Position numbers and translations under genes: made by a program
NCBI RefSeq assembly: GCF_937873925.1
Contig: NZ_CALNAT010000080.1
Span: forward strand, 1 to 18,966
Origin: an uncultured Proteiniphilum sp.
GTDB lineage: Bacteria > Bacteroidota > Bacteroidia > Bacteroidales > Dysgonomonadaceae
Reading direction: 5' to 3'
Length of the DNA stretch: 18,966 nt
Part shown: in pieces, positions 1-9,900 of the stretch
Layout of the letters: every line of letters starts with the position of its first letter
Position numbering within the stretch: position 1 is the first letter of the stretch
Notes under the pieces: generated by a model
What the model was told of the DNA's origin: nothing
Database searches by the model: none
What the model saw: the letters and a program-made list of their open reading frames with translations, nothing else

Positions 1-2712
1 CAACATCAGATGGCTTGCCACCTGGTATTCAATTCCGGTCCAAACCTCGTTACTATACACAAAAGGTAAAGACAATGCCCCCCCTTTGGGCCATGAGCAA
101 AGCAGTAATCCCCCGTCTTCACCACAGGCATAAGTCGGCCGTTGCGGATTGTAATGGTCGAGTAATGTTATCTTCAGATTATACCTGTATACGGCCTTTA
201 AATGGCTGGCCACCATCTCACTGTCGATAATTTCCGGAAGCCCGCAGACAGAAGCCATCCACATACCCAAAATGCCATCCGACAAACATCCTGTCCCATA
301 TTGATATTTCGGACCTTCCTTTCTTAACAAAGCAATGGCTTCCGGAGAATAATTACCTCCGAATGACAACGCTTCCATGGGGTTCGGGGCATTCAATTCT
401 TCCCATTGTATTTTTTGAATAAAATAATCTCCGTCGAAAAGTTCACTTTCCATATATTCTTTCCCTTTCGCCAGTAAAGATTCATATTCTTTATACGGTT
501 GTTTTAATCCCCTGCTCATTTCAATAAAGGCGGTCAATGCTCCCAGATAAAAACCGGTACACATACCGTTAGGCCCCCAGAATTCAATATCATAAGTATT
601 ATGTTGAGGTTCTTTCAAATAACCGTTACGTTCGGGATCCCATGTACGGATGCAATAATCGAGGCTGGTTTTTACATACGGGTATAGTTCTCTCAGCCAT
701 TCCGTATCCCCACTGATATGCCAGTCCCGGTAAATCTTCATAATTCCTCCCAATTGCCCGTCAACCGCAGCATGAAAATTATGCGATGGCGGTGTAATGG
801 GAATGTTGGAGCGAAAATTCTGATGTCCTTCTCTATTCTGATTGATCCTGAACTCTGTTTCACGCAACGTTCTTTCCAATCCGGGAAAAAGATGCGGAAC
901 AGCCTGCGCATAATTCCATACGTGGGTACAACTTCCGTGACAGGAACCCACTTTGTCGCCACAACCCTCCCATGCCCAGAAACGGCCGTCGCTCTGCCTC
1001 AGTACCGTTGGAGATTTCAGTATAGTTAAATTGGCCGCAATAGCTTCTATTACTTCAGGAGGCAAGGTGGAATTATAGAAAGCATCCCTGAAAAGTCCGC
1101 TGTTACTCTTTAATTTGTCTTTGCAGGATTCCCAATACCGGATCACATCCCCCAGGTTTTTGAACCGTCCGGCATACCAGGGCTGGTAATAAGGATTTTT
1201 CTCCAGGGATGCCCTCTGGTCTCTTAATTGCTTCAATTCTTCGGTCTCGATATTCTCCCATCCGGGATAGCTATCCCCCTCAAAATCGGCAATCAAGATT
1301 GCAGTTGAAGACGGATCAGAAAGGGTTTCATTTGAATCATCCGTCAACACAAACTGATCGGCAAGAATATGTCCCCATCCTTCGGTACCAAGATCACCTA
1401 TTTGTATATGCGCTCTTTTGCCGGTATATTTCCTTATGTCCCATATTTTTTCGGATAATGTTTCGGATTGATTTCCCGTCGCCACTTCCATCACTTTTCC
1501 ATCCACAACTAAACGGACAAAGGTTTTATCTTTTTGATTTCCTCCCCCGATTAAAAATTTCAGGTATTTTCTGTTAATAATAAATTCAGGAGACTGAATG
1601 ACGCCAATTGCCCCATCGCCGGACGGATCAAAAGAATTTAACAATTGGTTCCCCATAAAGCCGGAAACATGTTGTTGGTGCGGTGCTGTCCCTTTTGACG
1701 GCTTTCCGGCGAATGCCTGCCCCGATATGATCCCCTGCCCGATGGAAAGTCCTGATTTAGGAAAATACCAGCAGAAATTCACCGTGATTGTTTTTTCTTC
1801 TCCCGGAGCTAAGGTTAAGGATACAAATATAGACGCACCCGGTGAGATACCTGCAACGGGAGGATTGTTCACCATCTTTCCATTACGTATATTCTCCCAC
1901 AAAATGGATTGTGAGTCGAACCAGCCTCCTCTAAACCAGCAATAATCGACTACCGCCTTATTGTCCGATACGTAGATACCGAAAGCGCCGTCTTTTTCTC
2001 CTGCCGACTTAGTTAATTTAAAACCCTGCCCGATGCCGTCCGTGATTTGCCCTCCATTGTCAATAAAATTTCGGGAATTATATGAGAACACGGCTTCTAT
2101 CGTTTCTTTTGTATTGTTTCTGAATGAATATTCCAGCATACCGACCGGCAAACTTGAATTATCTTCATCGGTAGGGATAAACGGGCTCCAGCCTGTAACT
2201 TTGACGTCCAGAGGAACATCTCCATCCTCTAAATCGATGTAAGCAAAAGGGAAACGTGCTAAAAACGCAGCCTTTGAAAAGCGCGGCAATCCGTAACTTT
2301 TGTCTCCCCGGCCAAGTCCGCTGTCAGGAGGCCCGAATAATTTCCATGAAGGAACCTGCGCTTCCAGAACCTTCGAAACGTTCTTTCCTTTTATATGTAT
2401 TGCTGCAAAAGCGTAAGGTTCATTGAATATATCCGGATGGTTTTGCACCGACAGATGCGAAATGGCACCCGTACCTTCCAGACAAAACATGCCGGCCCCT
2501 ATGCCTCCAATAGGAAAGGCGATTTTGCTCAAGTGTTCATTTTCGTATTTTCCGTTAAACTCCCTGCCCCTTCTTCCTGTTTGGGAATTGAGAGACTGCG
2601 ATACATTGTCCGTTCGCTTAATCAGGTTCTCCGCTGAAGATATGGATGGTAAATTTACAGCAGCGATACCTCCTAAACTTATTTTTTTTATGAACGATCT
2701 GCGATTGGTCAT
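1..2712 (-). CDS. GH116-family glycoside hydrolase, secreted, with inserted beta-sandwich module (3' end outside window)
   Basis: The first 904 codons are present and the stop lies beyond the left edge. The N-terminus has a twin-arginine-like motif (NRRSFIKK, residues 3-10), a short hydrophobic stretch and a likely cleavage site near residue 27, so periplasmic export is predicted. FPIGGIGAG (about 66-74) begins the GH116 N-terminal domain. The catalytic region has WEGC (581-584), then a Cys-rich stretch and THVWNYAQ (596-603), and NTYD (705-708). By comparison with GBA2-type enzymes, E582 is my candidate nucleophile and D708 the candidate acid/base. Between the domains (about 335-455) sits a module with SGFMGNQLLNSF, FLIGGGNQ and WGHILADQF, like modules attached to GH32 and other secreted enzymes. 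Known GH116 activities include beta-glucosidase and beta-xylosidase; the substrate here is unknown. The start ATG lies four bases after the upstream stop, suggesting translational coupling. Confidence 0.85.
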   Translation of the reverse strand, partial: MTNRRSFIKKISLGGIAAVNLPSISSAENLIKRTDNVSQSLNSQTGRRGREFNGKYENEHLSKIAFPIGGIGAGMFCLEGTGAISHLSVQNHPDIFNEPYAFAAIHIKGKNVSKVLEAQVPSWKLFGPPDSGLGRGDKSYGLPRFSKAAFLARFPFAYIDLEDGDVPLDVKVTGWSPFIPTDEDNSSLPVGMLEYSFRNNTKETIEAVFSYNSRNFIDNGGQITDGIGQGFKLTKSAGEKDGAFGIYVSDNKAVVDYCWFRGGWFDSQSILWENIRNGKMVNNPPVAGISPGASIFVSLTLAPGEEKTITVNFCWYFPKSGLSIGQGIISGQAFAGKPSKGTAPHQQHVSGFMGNQLLNSFDPSGDGAIGVIQSPEFIINRKYLKFLIGGGNQKDKTFVRLVVDGKVMEVATGNQSETLSEKIWDIRKYTGKRAHIQIGDLGTEGWGHILADQFVLTDDSNETLSDPSSTAILIADFEGDSYPGWENIETEELKQLRDQRASLEKNPYYQPWYAGRFKNLGDVIRYWESCKDKLKSNSGLFRDAFYNSTLPPEVIEAIAANLTILKSPTVLRQSDGRFWAWEGCGDKVGSCHGSCTHVWNYAQAVPHLFPGLERTLRETEFRINQNREGHQNFRSNIPITPPSHNFHAAVDGQLGGIMKIYRDWHISGDTEWLRELYPYVKTSLDYCIRTWDPERNGYLKEPQHNTYDIEFWGPNGMCTGFYLGALTAFIEMSRGLKQPYKEYESLLAKGKEYMESELFDGDYFIQKIQWEELNAPNPMEALSFGGNYSPEAIALLRKEGPKYQYGTGCLSDGILGMWMASVCGLPEIIDSEMVASHLKAVYRYNLKITLLDHYNPQRPTYACGEDGGLLLCSWPKGGALSLPFVYSNEVWTGIEYQVASHLML

Positions 2713-2716
2713 ATCA

Positions 2717-3769
2717 TTATTTCTTTATTTCTTGTATAAACTTTTCTGTTGAAAGCGGGGTAATCCCGAAAATAAACCGTTCCCCGTTTTTAAAGGGTGA
2801 TTTCAATTCGAAATTCTCGATTGAAATCCCGCCCGGTATAGGCGCCTCACTGGCCCAATAGGTAAAACGTCCGCTGACTAACCCGTTCAGTTTCTCCTGA
2901 GGGTTTTTCTTTATCCAATATTGCGTTGCGTGCTTTCCTCTGTATTTCCAATGCGAATGTGTGCCGGGTGCATACACAGCTTTGCTGTAATCTTTTTCAT
3001 TGGGAGCCGCTATAAAATAGACGTTTTCCTTTTTATCGCGTATCATCTCCTTTTGCGAAAAACAGGCATGTGAAGTAAAATGGATATCCTTGTAATCGGG
3101 CCATAATTCGAGTGAAGACTTTTGTCCTTCTTTCAGGAATAGTGTTCTCAAACGGGCTTTGTTACCCATTGTGGCCGTTGTTATGAAATAATCCAGATCC
3201 ACGGAACCGTCATAAGTATTCGTCGTTATTTCAAATTCGTAAGGGCGGGATTTGAAGAAACGAAGGCGTACATACACCCTGGCTCCATTATCAAAAGGTT
3301 CGGAAAAGACATAAAGGGTCAGCGTTTCCTCCCCGTTTATTTTTTCAACGACTCCCCGTGCCGGGTATGCCTCGGCTGAGGGCAACACAGCCATAGCGTC
3401 ATCTGAGCTCCAAAAACGTTTTCCTCTTTCTCCCTTATCGAGGCTGCTCATTTCAAGCTCCGAAAATCCGCGATGTTCACTTCCCTTTGGGATCGGTTCA
3501 AAAGCGATGAAATTCATCACCTCGGCAAATTCATATTCCAAATAGGGGGTGTAAATCCTGATCAATCCCCTGGGACCGGGTAATGGAGCCAATCCCACCA
3601 TTATACCGTTAGCGTGCCCCCATACCGGCATTGCCGGTTTTCCCCGTGCAGGCTGTATCCATACTCCTACCGTGTCGGGAGGCGCTAATTGCTTCCATCC
3701 CGGTAAGCTTTGCTGAGCGTACGAAGGAGTTATTATCAGCAAAAATAAAAGGAGTAAGAAGGGTCTCAT
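2717..3769 (-). CDS. Secreted protein of unknown function in the PUL
   Basis: I do not recognise this 350-residue protein. It starts with a clear type I signal peptide (hydrophobic run at residues 4-13, cleavage predicted after SYA at 18), with no lipobox, so it is probably periplasmic or released. The rest has no membrane segment and is rich in aromatic and alternating polar/hydrophobic stretches, suggesting an all-beta fold. Examples are GRFTYWASEAPIPGG near residues 300-314 and SPFKNGERFIFGITP close to the C-terminus. The gene ends four bases before the GH116 start and follows a 227-base gap after the SusE-position lipoprotein, so it probably forms an expression unit with GH116. It could be an enzyme of an unclassified family or a binding/auxiliary protein; nothing in the sequence decides this. 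Confidence 0.8.
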   Translation of the reverse strand: MRPFLLLLFLLIITPSYAQQSLPGWKQLAPPDTVGVWIQPARGKPAMPVWGHANGIMVGLAPLPGPRGLIRIYTPYLEYEFAEVMNFIAFEPIPKGSEHRGFSELEMSSLDKGERGKRFWSSDDAMAVLPSAEAYPARGVVEKINGEETLTLYVFSEPFDNGARVYVRLRFFKSRPYEFEITTNTYDGSVDLDYFITTATMGNKARLRTLFLKEGQKSSLELWPDYKDIHFTSHACFSQKEMIRDKKENVYFIAAPNEKDYSKAVYAPGTHSHWKYRGKHATQYWIKKNPQEKLNGLVSGRFTYWASEAPIPGGISIENFELKSPFKNGERFIFGITPLSTEKFIQEIKK

Positions 3770-3852
3770 ATTTTTTGTTTTATATAAATATTCGTTGTAT
3801 TGGAAAAGTAAAAATTGGAGTCTTTAATGAACATTTTCGTTAAGCTAAATGA

Positions 3853-3880
3853 GCATAGGTCAAACTTGTTTAGCCTATGC
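3853..3880. repeat. Intergenic inverted repeat GCATAGG/CCTATGC
   Basis: GCATAGG (3853-3859) and CCTATGC (3874-3880) are perfect inverted repeats. Further pairing inside the loop (AAA with TTT, one wobble, one mismatch) leaves a four-base loop. It lies 24 bases from the larger hairpin at 3905-3955, in the same gap. It contains the 8-mer CATAGGTC, also found in the gap at 5066-5073. Confidence 0.5.
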
Positions 3881-3904
3881 CAGAGCGAGAAAATTTTAAA
3901 ATAC

Positions 3905-3955
3905 TTCTATTCGCGGGAACTGCAATTACGGGTAGTTACAGTTCCCCGAATAGAA
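3905..3955 (-). terminator. Very long imperfect hairpin, candidate intra-operon terminator or attenuator
   Basis: The outer arms TTCTATTCG-c-GGGAACTG and CAGTTCCC-CGAATAGAA pair over 17 base pairs with one bulged base. The loop extends the pairing with about five more pairs (one mismatch, one wobble) and closes on a four-base CGGG loop. On the transcribed minus strand the 3' arm is followed by a U-rich stretch (TATTTTAAAATTTT). It lies between the SusE-position lipoprotein gene and the downstream pair of secreted-protein genes, so it could reduce read-through or act as an mRNA-stabilising 3' end. Confidence 0.55.
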
Positions 3956-3996
3956 CTGATGTAAACAATATAAAATTAATCAATTTCCATCTTTAA

Positions 3997-4917
3997 TCAA
4001 TTAAAAGGTAAATTTAAATCATAGTTTTCCGGAACGAGAATCAATGCCGTAATACCATAAAATAAAGCCCATTGTGTATTATGAGGACCCGGTTTCAGGG
4101 TTAACTTTATATTCTGGCTATTATCAGGAATAATATCGTCCAATATGACTACATTAGATTGATTTTTAGATGTATATAAAAGCCCGCTTTTTTCATTCTG
4201 TCCCGTGGCTGTATATTCTGTCTCGGTAACGTTGCCGTCATCGATTGTTGCATAGATGACAAATGTATATTTCGTATCCTTTTTCAATTTAGACAGAATA
4301 AATCCGGCTGAAGCGACATTAATACCATCGTTGAAAAACATGTCGAAAGCAACATTATCCGGAAATCCCAATGTATTGGTATGAGCACTTCTATCCAACC
4401 AGTTAAATGATCCGGCGACTTCAATCGCATATTTCGATACAAATCCGTTTAAATCTACCAGTCCCTGCAATTTATCTGACGGGCTCACCATACAGTTGAA
4501 CGGACTATCCGATCTTATCGTACCAAAATCTATAAATATCGGATAATTAAACTGAAAAGCCTGATTGATTTTCAAGGTGGAAGTATACGACAGTTTTCCG
4601 TCCTCCGATTCTACCCTCAAATAAGTATATCCGGGTTTCAATCCGATAAGGGTAACAGAGTTATCCCCATTTTCAACGAGGCTTGCCAATTCCTCATCAG
4701 TAACACTCCATTTAAATTTTTCCGCAGCTGTTGTTTCGCTGTCAAATATCGGAGTAACTGTTATTTTATTATCTTCATCAGTTTCCATTATGATATTACG
4801 TTCCGGAATCCTCACATAAGGTCTGTTTTCACCTTTTTCATAACCAACTTCGTCGGCGCATGAACCAAGCAAGACCACAAAGAAAAAGAAACATATTATA
4901 TTTTTAATTGATTTCAT
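3997..4917 (-). CDS. SusE-position surface lipoprotein, Ig-like plus beta-sandwich domain (candidate glycan-binding protein)
   Basis: I place the start at the ATG at 4917, not at the in-frame ATG at 4995. From 4917 the protein begins directly with a lipoprotein signal peptide (KSIKNI, a hydrophobic run, then LLGSC with Cys20); the longer form would add 26 residues ahead of it. The mature protein (306 residues with signal) has an N-terminal Ig-like/BIG2-type domain (FKWSVTDEELASL, then GLKPGYTYLRV). A C-terminal beta-sandwich (IDFGTIRSD, KKDTKYTFVIYA, NIKLTLKPGPHN) resembles domains common in Bacteroidetes surface proteins. Its place directly after susD and its lipidation match SusE/SusF-type glycan-binding proteins, though I see no clear sequence identity to those. 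A 193-base gap with a hairpin separates it from susD. Composition is AT-rich: 20 G/C in the 60 bases from 4501. Confidence 0.8.
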   Translation of the reverse strand: MKSIKNIICFFFFVVLLGSCADEVGYEKGENRPYVRIPERNIIMETDEDNKITVTPIFDSETTAAEKFKWSVTDEELASLVENGDNSVTLIGLKPGYTYLRVESEDGKLSYTSTLKINQAFQFNYPIFIDFGTIRSDSPFNCMVSPSDKLQGLVDLNGFVSKYAIEVAGSFNWLDRSAHTNTLGFPDNVAFDMFFNDGINVASAGFILSKLKKDTKYTFVIYATIDDGNVTETEYTATGQNEKSGLLYTSKNQSNVVILDDIIPDNSQNIKLTLKPGPHNTQWALFYGITALILVPENYDLNLPFN

Positions 4918-5057
4918 ATGATTAAAATTATTGATTTTCAAAGGTATCATATGGAACTCGCTTTTAATCATCTTGTTGAGTGTGATGATGTTCATGCTCG
5001 TTTCATATAATCAAATTTAAACTTGTTAATAATCAATTGTTTGTTAAAGGAAGAGTG

Positions 5058-5095
5058 CTGGAATCCATAGGTCAATTTCAATCTGTGGATTCCAG
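5058..5095 (-). terminator. Hairpin downstream of susD
   Basis: Arms CTGGAATCCATAG (5058-5070) and CTGTGGATTCCAG (5083-5095) pair over 13 positions with one wobble-type mismatch and a 12-base loop. It starts 15 bases after the susD stop in the direction of transcription and is followed by a moderately U-rich stretch without a clean U-run. It may be a weak terminator or mRNA-protecting structure separating the abundant susCD message from the downstream lipoprotein gene. Confidence 0.5.
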
Positions 5096-5110
5096 AAACT
5101 CCTATGATAT

Positions 5111-6958
5111 CTATTCGTCCTCAGTCCAACCGGGACCTTGTACCAAAGAACGTTGAGTTATATCAATCTCACTTTGAGGAATCGGGAACCAATAATGTTT
5201 CGTTTCAAATACACGGTCTTCACACTTAACCCTTTCATAAAAAGCGTTATCCTGTAAAGATGTTCCAGCCATAATGTTCATACAATGAATCGGCTTGTTC
5301 TCCGTATCCTCGGCTGTTCCCCAACGGCGGACATCCCAATACCGCTGACCTTCGAAAGCCAATTCAATCCTGCGCTCACGGTGGATAGCTTCCCTCATTT
5401 GGTCTTTGCTCAAACCTGTTGCCAAATCCGGAATTCCGGCTCTGGATCGGACTTTGTTTACGTACAGATACGCTTTAGCCGGTCCTTCTGCTTCATTTAT
5501 GGCTTCGGCATAGTTCAGATAAATCTCGGCCAACCTCATATAAAGCCAGGCTTTCCGCGTATAACCTGCCCCTGTAGAAGGATTTGCATCGGGATTAATA
5601 ACTTTGGCTATCAGGTATCCGGTTTTGCAGTAATCGCTACCGGCACCGCGTCGACCATCTTTTCCGGTGTACCAGAAATCGCAAGTTGTTCCCAGCCATC
5701 TTTGCCCTGCAAAATTAATCGACGCATAAAAACGGGGTTCCCGGTTTGCATACATTTTCCGGATACCTATGGGGCTCCAGCCATTGTCTCCTTCAGCCGA
5801 AGTATAACCTTCCTCTTCATAGCCTGATACAGTATTGATTACCGGGGTCAGTCCATCATTCTTATAACCGGTTATGGGAACCAGGCCGTTAGCCATTTGG
5901 TATGCATCCACCATTTCCTGCGTAGGATTCAGGATTGAGAATCCTTTTAAACTAAGAATAGTACCGCAATTGTCCAAGTGATTATACCATTCCACATTTC
6001 TCCAGAATATCCATTCGTCATTATAAAGTTCCTGGTGGATACCCCGGTAGTTATTTACATAATCGGGGAGCTTTGCATTATAGAGTTTATGACCGGCATT
6101 TTCCAAGGCGGTTATACATTCCAACGAAGCTGCTGCCGCCTTACTCCATTTGGTAGCATCGTAGCTGGTGGGGAACAAATGAGCGCCGTCATTGTCTACG
6201 AAGTCTGTAAAATGTGCATGTCCGTTGTAGACAGGCGATGCAGCATACAGCAGTATTCTCGATTTCAAAGCCCTAGCGGCTCCTCCCGAAGCTCTACCTA
6301 CATTTTCGCCTGTAAACCGTACCGGCAAAAGCGATATGGCGCGGTCGCAATCATCCACGATAAATTGAATACATTCTTCCAGCGTATTTCGCTTAACGGT
6401 AGTATAGTCCCCACTTGTCGGAAGTACGTGATCGGTAATGGGCACCGGTCCGTAAGTCCTGACCAATTGGTAGTATGCAAACGCCCGTAAAAGATAAGCT
6501 TCTCCTTTCCATTGGTTTCGGATTGCTTCTGTGAACTCTACCGCATTACTTTCTTCGGGCAAAGGGGTGTTGTCTATGTTTTCCAGAAAAATGTTCGCCT
6601 TACGGACTCCCATAAAACACTCATTCCATACGGGACTAATGCTATAAGAATTACTCGAGTTCATAGACCCGTTGTTCAGATAATGTGAAGCAGCGCCGCC
6701 ATAGGCAATCTCCATTTCGTCACATCCGGCAGTAAACGGATTTCGTGCCCATGTGTCGTTCAACCCACACATATAATTCAATTCTGCCGGCAAATGCATA
6801 TAGGTATTTGCCAACCAACGTTTCGCCGTTGTATAATTCTCAAACACTTCTTCCACTGTCATATCCCCTTCGGGCAATTTATCCAGATAATCATCACATG
6901 AGGATAACCAAATTGCTACAAAAAGGATTCCGGCATATTTTAAAATTTTTGCTCTCAT
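5111..6958 (-). CDS. susD: SusD-family outer-membrane lipoprotein (RagB/SusD nutrient uptake)
   Basis: This 615-residue protein begins with a lipoprotein signal ending in WLSSC (Cys21) followed by DDYLDKLPEG, the usual SusD opening. TPR-type helices follow (NQWKGEAYLLRAFAYYQLVRTYGPVPI around 148-174). The C-terminal half has LRLAEIYLNYAEA- and RRIELAFEGQRYWDVRRWG-type motifs near the end, both hallmarks of the SusD/RagB family. SusD proteins sit as lids on SusC barrels and bind the glycan during import. The start is 12 bases downstream of the susC stop, as in typical susCD pairs. SusD sequence alone does not reveal the glycan; the neighbouring enzymes suggest D-arabinan. The symbol is used generically for the family. 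Confidence 0.97.
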   Translation of the reverse strand: MRAKILKYAGILFVAIWLSSCDDYLDKLPEGDMTVEEVFENYTTAKRWLANTYMHLPAELNYMCGLNDTWARNPFTAGCDEMEIAYGGAASHYLNNGSMNSSNSYSISPVWNECFMGVRKANIFLENIDNTPLPEESNAVEFTEAIRNQWKGEAYLLRAFAYYQLVRTYGPVPITDHVLPTSGDYTTVKRNTLEECIQFIVDDCDRAISLLPVRFTGENVGRASGGAARALKSRILLYAASPVYNGHAHFTDFVDNDGAHLFPTSYDATKWSKAAAASLECITALENAGHKLYNAKLPDYVNNYRGIHQELYNDEWIFWRNVEWYNHLDNCGTILSLKGFSILNPTQEMVDAYQMANGLVPITGYKNDGLTPVINTVSGYEEEGYTSAEGDNGWSPIGIRKMYANREPRFYASINFAGQRWLGTTCDFWYTGKDGRRGAGSDYCKTGYLIAKVINPDANPSTGAGYTRKAWLYMRLAEIYLNYAEAINEAEGPAKAYLYVNKVRSRAGIPDLATGLSKDQMREAIHRERRIELAFEGQRYWDVRRWGTAEDTENKPIHCMNIMAGTSLQDNAFYERVKCEDRVFETKHYWFPIPQSEIDITQRSLVQGPGWTEDE

Positions 6959-6970
6959 AATATAAAAAAA

Positions 6971-9900
6971 TTAGAAGTTAATTTGCGTTCCGAAATTTAT
7001 GGTGCGCTGTAGCGGGTAAGCATCACTGATGTTTTGTTCCGGATCAATAATTTTAAGTTTGTCAAATGTCAATAAATTGGAACCGTTCACAAAAATCCTG
7101 ATCCCTCCAATCTGTAATTTTTTCATCCATTCTTCAGGAAATGTATAACCGATTTCCGCATTTTGCAATTTCACATAACTTGCGTCGCGCATATAAATGG
7201 TCGAATTGCGGTTGTTATGTACATTATTCGCGGCAATAACCGTCGGATATTTGGCTTTTGAATTGTCTGCTCCCGGTACCCAGCGATTGTCGTAATACTC
7301 CCTCAACACGTTATAGTTCGGATATTCCAGTGAGAACGGATACATTCCTTCTTCCGTGAGGAAAGTGCTGCGGTTGGCTACTCCGGAAAATTGCACGGAT
7401 GCATCAAAGTTCTTGTATGCCAGGCCTCCGCCAAAACCAAACATGATTTCGGGTATTTGGGGATGTCCGATAAATATCCTGTCTTTTTCATTGATAACCC
7501 CGTCCTCATTCATATCCTTGTATTTTATATCTCCAGGTATTATTGTCGTCTGAAATTCGGATTTAGCCCAATTGTCTATCTCTTCCTGATCCTTGAACAA
7601 ACCTTCAGCCACCAATGCAAATGCCTGTGTGAGCGATGTTCCTCTTGTCTCCTGATAGGGTTCTGCCGGGGTAGCTGTATCGTCTTCTATTATTTTATTG
7701 CGGGCAAAAGTGAAGTTTCCTCTCAAGGAATAGGCCAATCCGTAAGAGGTGGTATTTTTTAATTCGATAGCCGCATCAAATCCTTTATTATCCACAATCC
7801 CGACATTACCGTAAGGGGTGCCGTGAGGAACCAACCCGAGAAGGGCAGGTAACTGGGCCCTTTTCAACAAAATATTTTCGCGGCGCTCTTTAAACGCATC
7901 AATCTGCAAACTGAATTTATTAAATAAACCGAGATCCAATCCTACGTTATACTTGGTTGAAGTTTCCCAGGTTAAGGCTACACCAAATTTCTTCTCTTCA
8001 ATTCCGCTCAAATAAGTTTGTCCGGTTCCATACCAATATCCCGTAGCGGCAGTATTGACTGCGGTAACGTACAAAAACCTGTCGCCGCTCACTAAATCGC
8101 TACCTACCTTTCCTGCTGATCCCCTCAGTTTAAGATTGTTTACCACTGCCGGATCCCAGAATTCTTCACTTGAAACCACCCATCCCAAAGACACGGAGGG
8201 GAAAAAGCCATACCTGTTTCCTTTAGGAAATTGTTCCGATCCGTTATAACCGAAATTAAACTCTGCCAGATAACGATTACTATAATTATACGAAAATCTT
8301 CCGACAAGCCCTTGGTGACGGTTGGGCAAATTATCTATCGAGGTACCTGCGGTCAGGTTTTTGTACTCTTTCCTGTTTACCAGCAACATGGCTGCCACAT
8401 CATGAAGACCAAACTTCCGCGCATAATTAAGGGCACCCTCCCAATACATGGAATAATTGGAATCCTGAATATCGACCTTATAACCCATAGTTCCTTGTTC
8501 GCGCCAAGTGCGATAAATGTAATCCCCCTCAGCATCAAGGTCCGTAACCTGTTTTACTTCAAAGTCAACCCGTCGGGCTACTTCGTTTTTGTAATAGTGG
8601 TCGAATGCAAATTTCCCGCTTACCGATAAACCTGGCGTCACAAGTTTTGATAAATCCCAGCGCGCAGCCAAATTCCCTTGATTGTTACCGATATACATTT
8701 GAGTATATCCGGTTTGCGTTGCCAAACCGTAAGGATTACCAATAAGGTATGCAGTTGTACCCCCGCCGGCTATCGATCCATCCGGATTCCTTACCGGATA
8801 AATCAACGGCGATGTCTGGCGTATAGCAGACCAAATAGCACCGGCGCTGGTGCCTTGATAACTTCGATCTTGAATGGTGGTAGCTAATCCCAATTCAAGA
8901 GACAATTCCTTGCTTACATTGACATCTATGTTAGACCTCAGGTTATAACGGCGAAATTTTCCTCCGTGAGTTCCCCAATCATGCGACTTGTCTTCTTTAT
9001 ACAAACCGTCTTTTCCTACATATCCAAGGTTTATATAATAGCGTGCCACTTCATTGCCTCCCGAAACATTCAGGTTGTGTGTTGTTTGCCAAGTGTCTTT
9101 TTTGAATACCTCGTCTATCCAGTTTACATTGGGATGCAGGTATGGATCCGATCCATCCCTGAATTTTTGAATATCCTCGGCAGACCAAGGTAACGACGAC
9201 AGTTGGGAATTGAATGCAGCTTCATTCATTAAGGTTGCAAACTCATAGGCTTCTATATATTGGGGAAACCGCACACCCTCCAGGGTAGCATATTCGCCGC
9301 GGTAAGTTACTTTCGGTTTTCCTTGCACCCCTTTCTTTGTGGTGATAAGAATAACCCCGTTCGCCCCTTGTACACCGTACACTGCCGTAGCCGAAGCATC
9401 TTTCAGGATTGTGAAACTTTCAATTTCCTGAACGTTCACCACATTAATATCCCGTTCTACCCCATCTACCAAAATAAGCGGAGACGTAAAACCCGATCCG
9501 GTGTTGAGGGTTGCCATACCGCGTATATAGAGGGCTGCTCCGTCGAATCCCGGTTCGCCGCTGGATTGGCGGGTAATAATTCCGGGAATTGTCCCGCCCA
9601 ATGCATTTGACAAAGAAGCTGCCGGAACCGCCTGAAGTTGTTTTACTTCGGCATTGGAAACAGCACCCGTTACCGACACCTTCTTTTGGGTTCCGTAGCC
9701 GATAACCACTACTTCATCGAGGGCTTCCGTTTCTTCCTCCAAAAATACGTCAATAATACCTTGCTTCCCTACTTGAATTTCTGTTTCCTTGAACCCGACG
9801 TACGTAAAACGAAGAACCGGATCTTGTGTCGTCAGATGAATGGTATAAGTACCGTTTATATCAGTCACCGTTCCATTTGTAGTACCTGCTTCCATCACAT

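Noticed and set aside
718..1945. Plus-strand frames within the first 2.7 kb.
   Set aside because: They are antisense to the GH116-type gene, whose minus-strand frame is open for 904 codons with clear family motifs.
4918..4995. N-terminal extension of the SusE-position lipoprotein to the ATG at 4995.
   Set aside because: It would put 26 polar residues ahead of a complete lipoprotein signal peptide, which would block normal lipidation; the ATG at 4917 gives a canonical signal.
5285..9610. Several open plus-strand frames of 100-180 codons opposite susC and susD.
   Set aside because: They lie antisense to well-supported genes, have no family motifs, and show compositions expected from the reverse strand of coding DNA.
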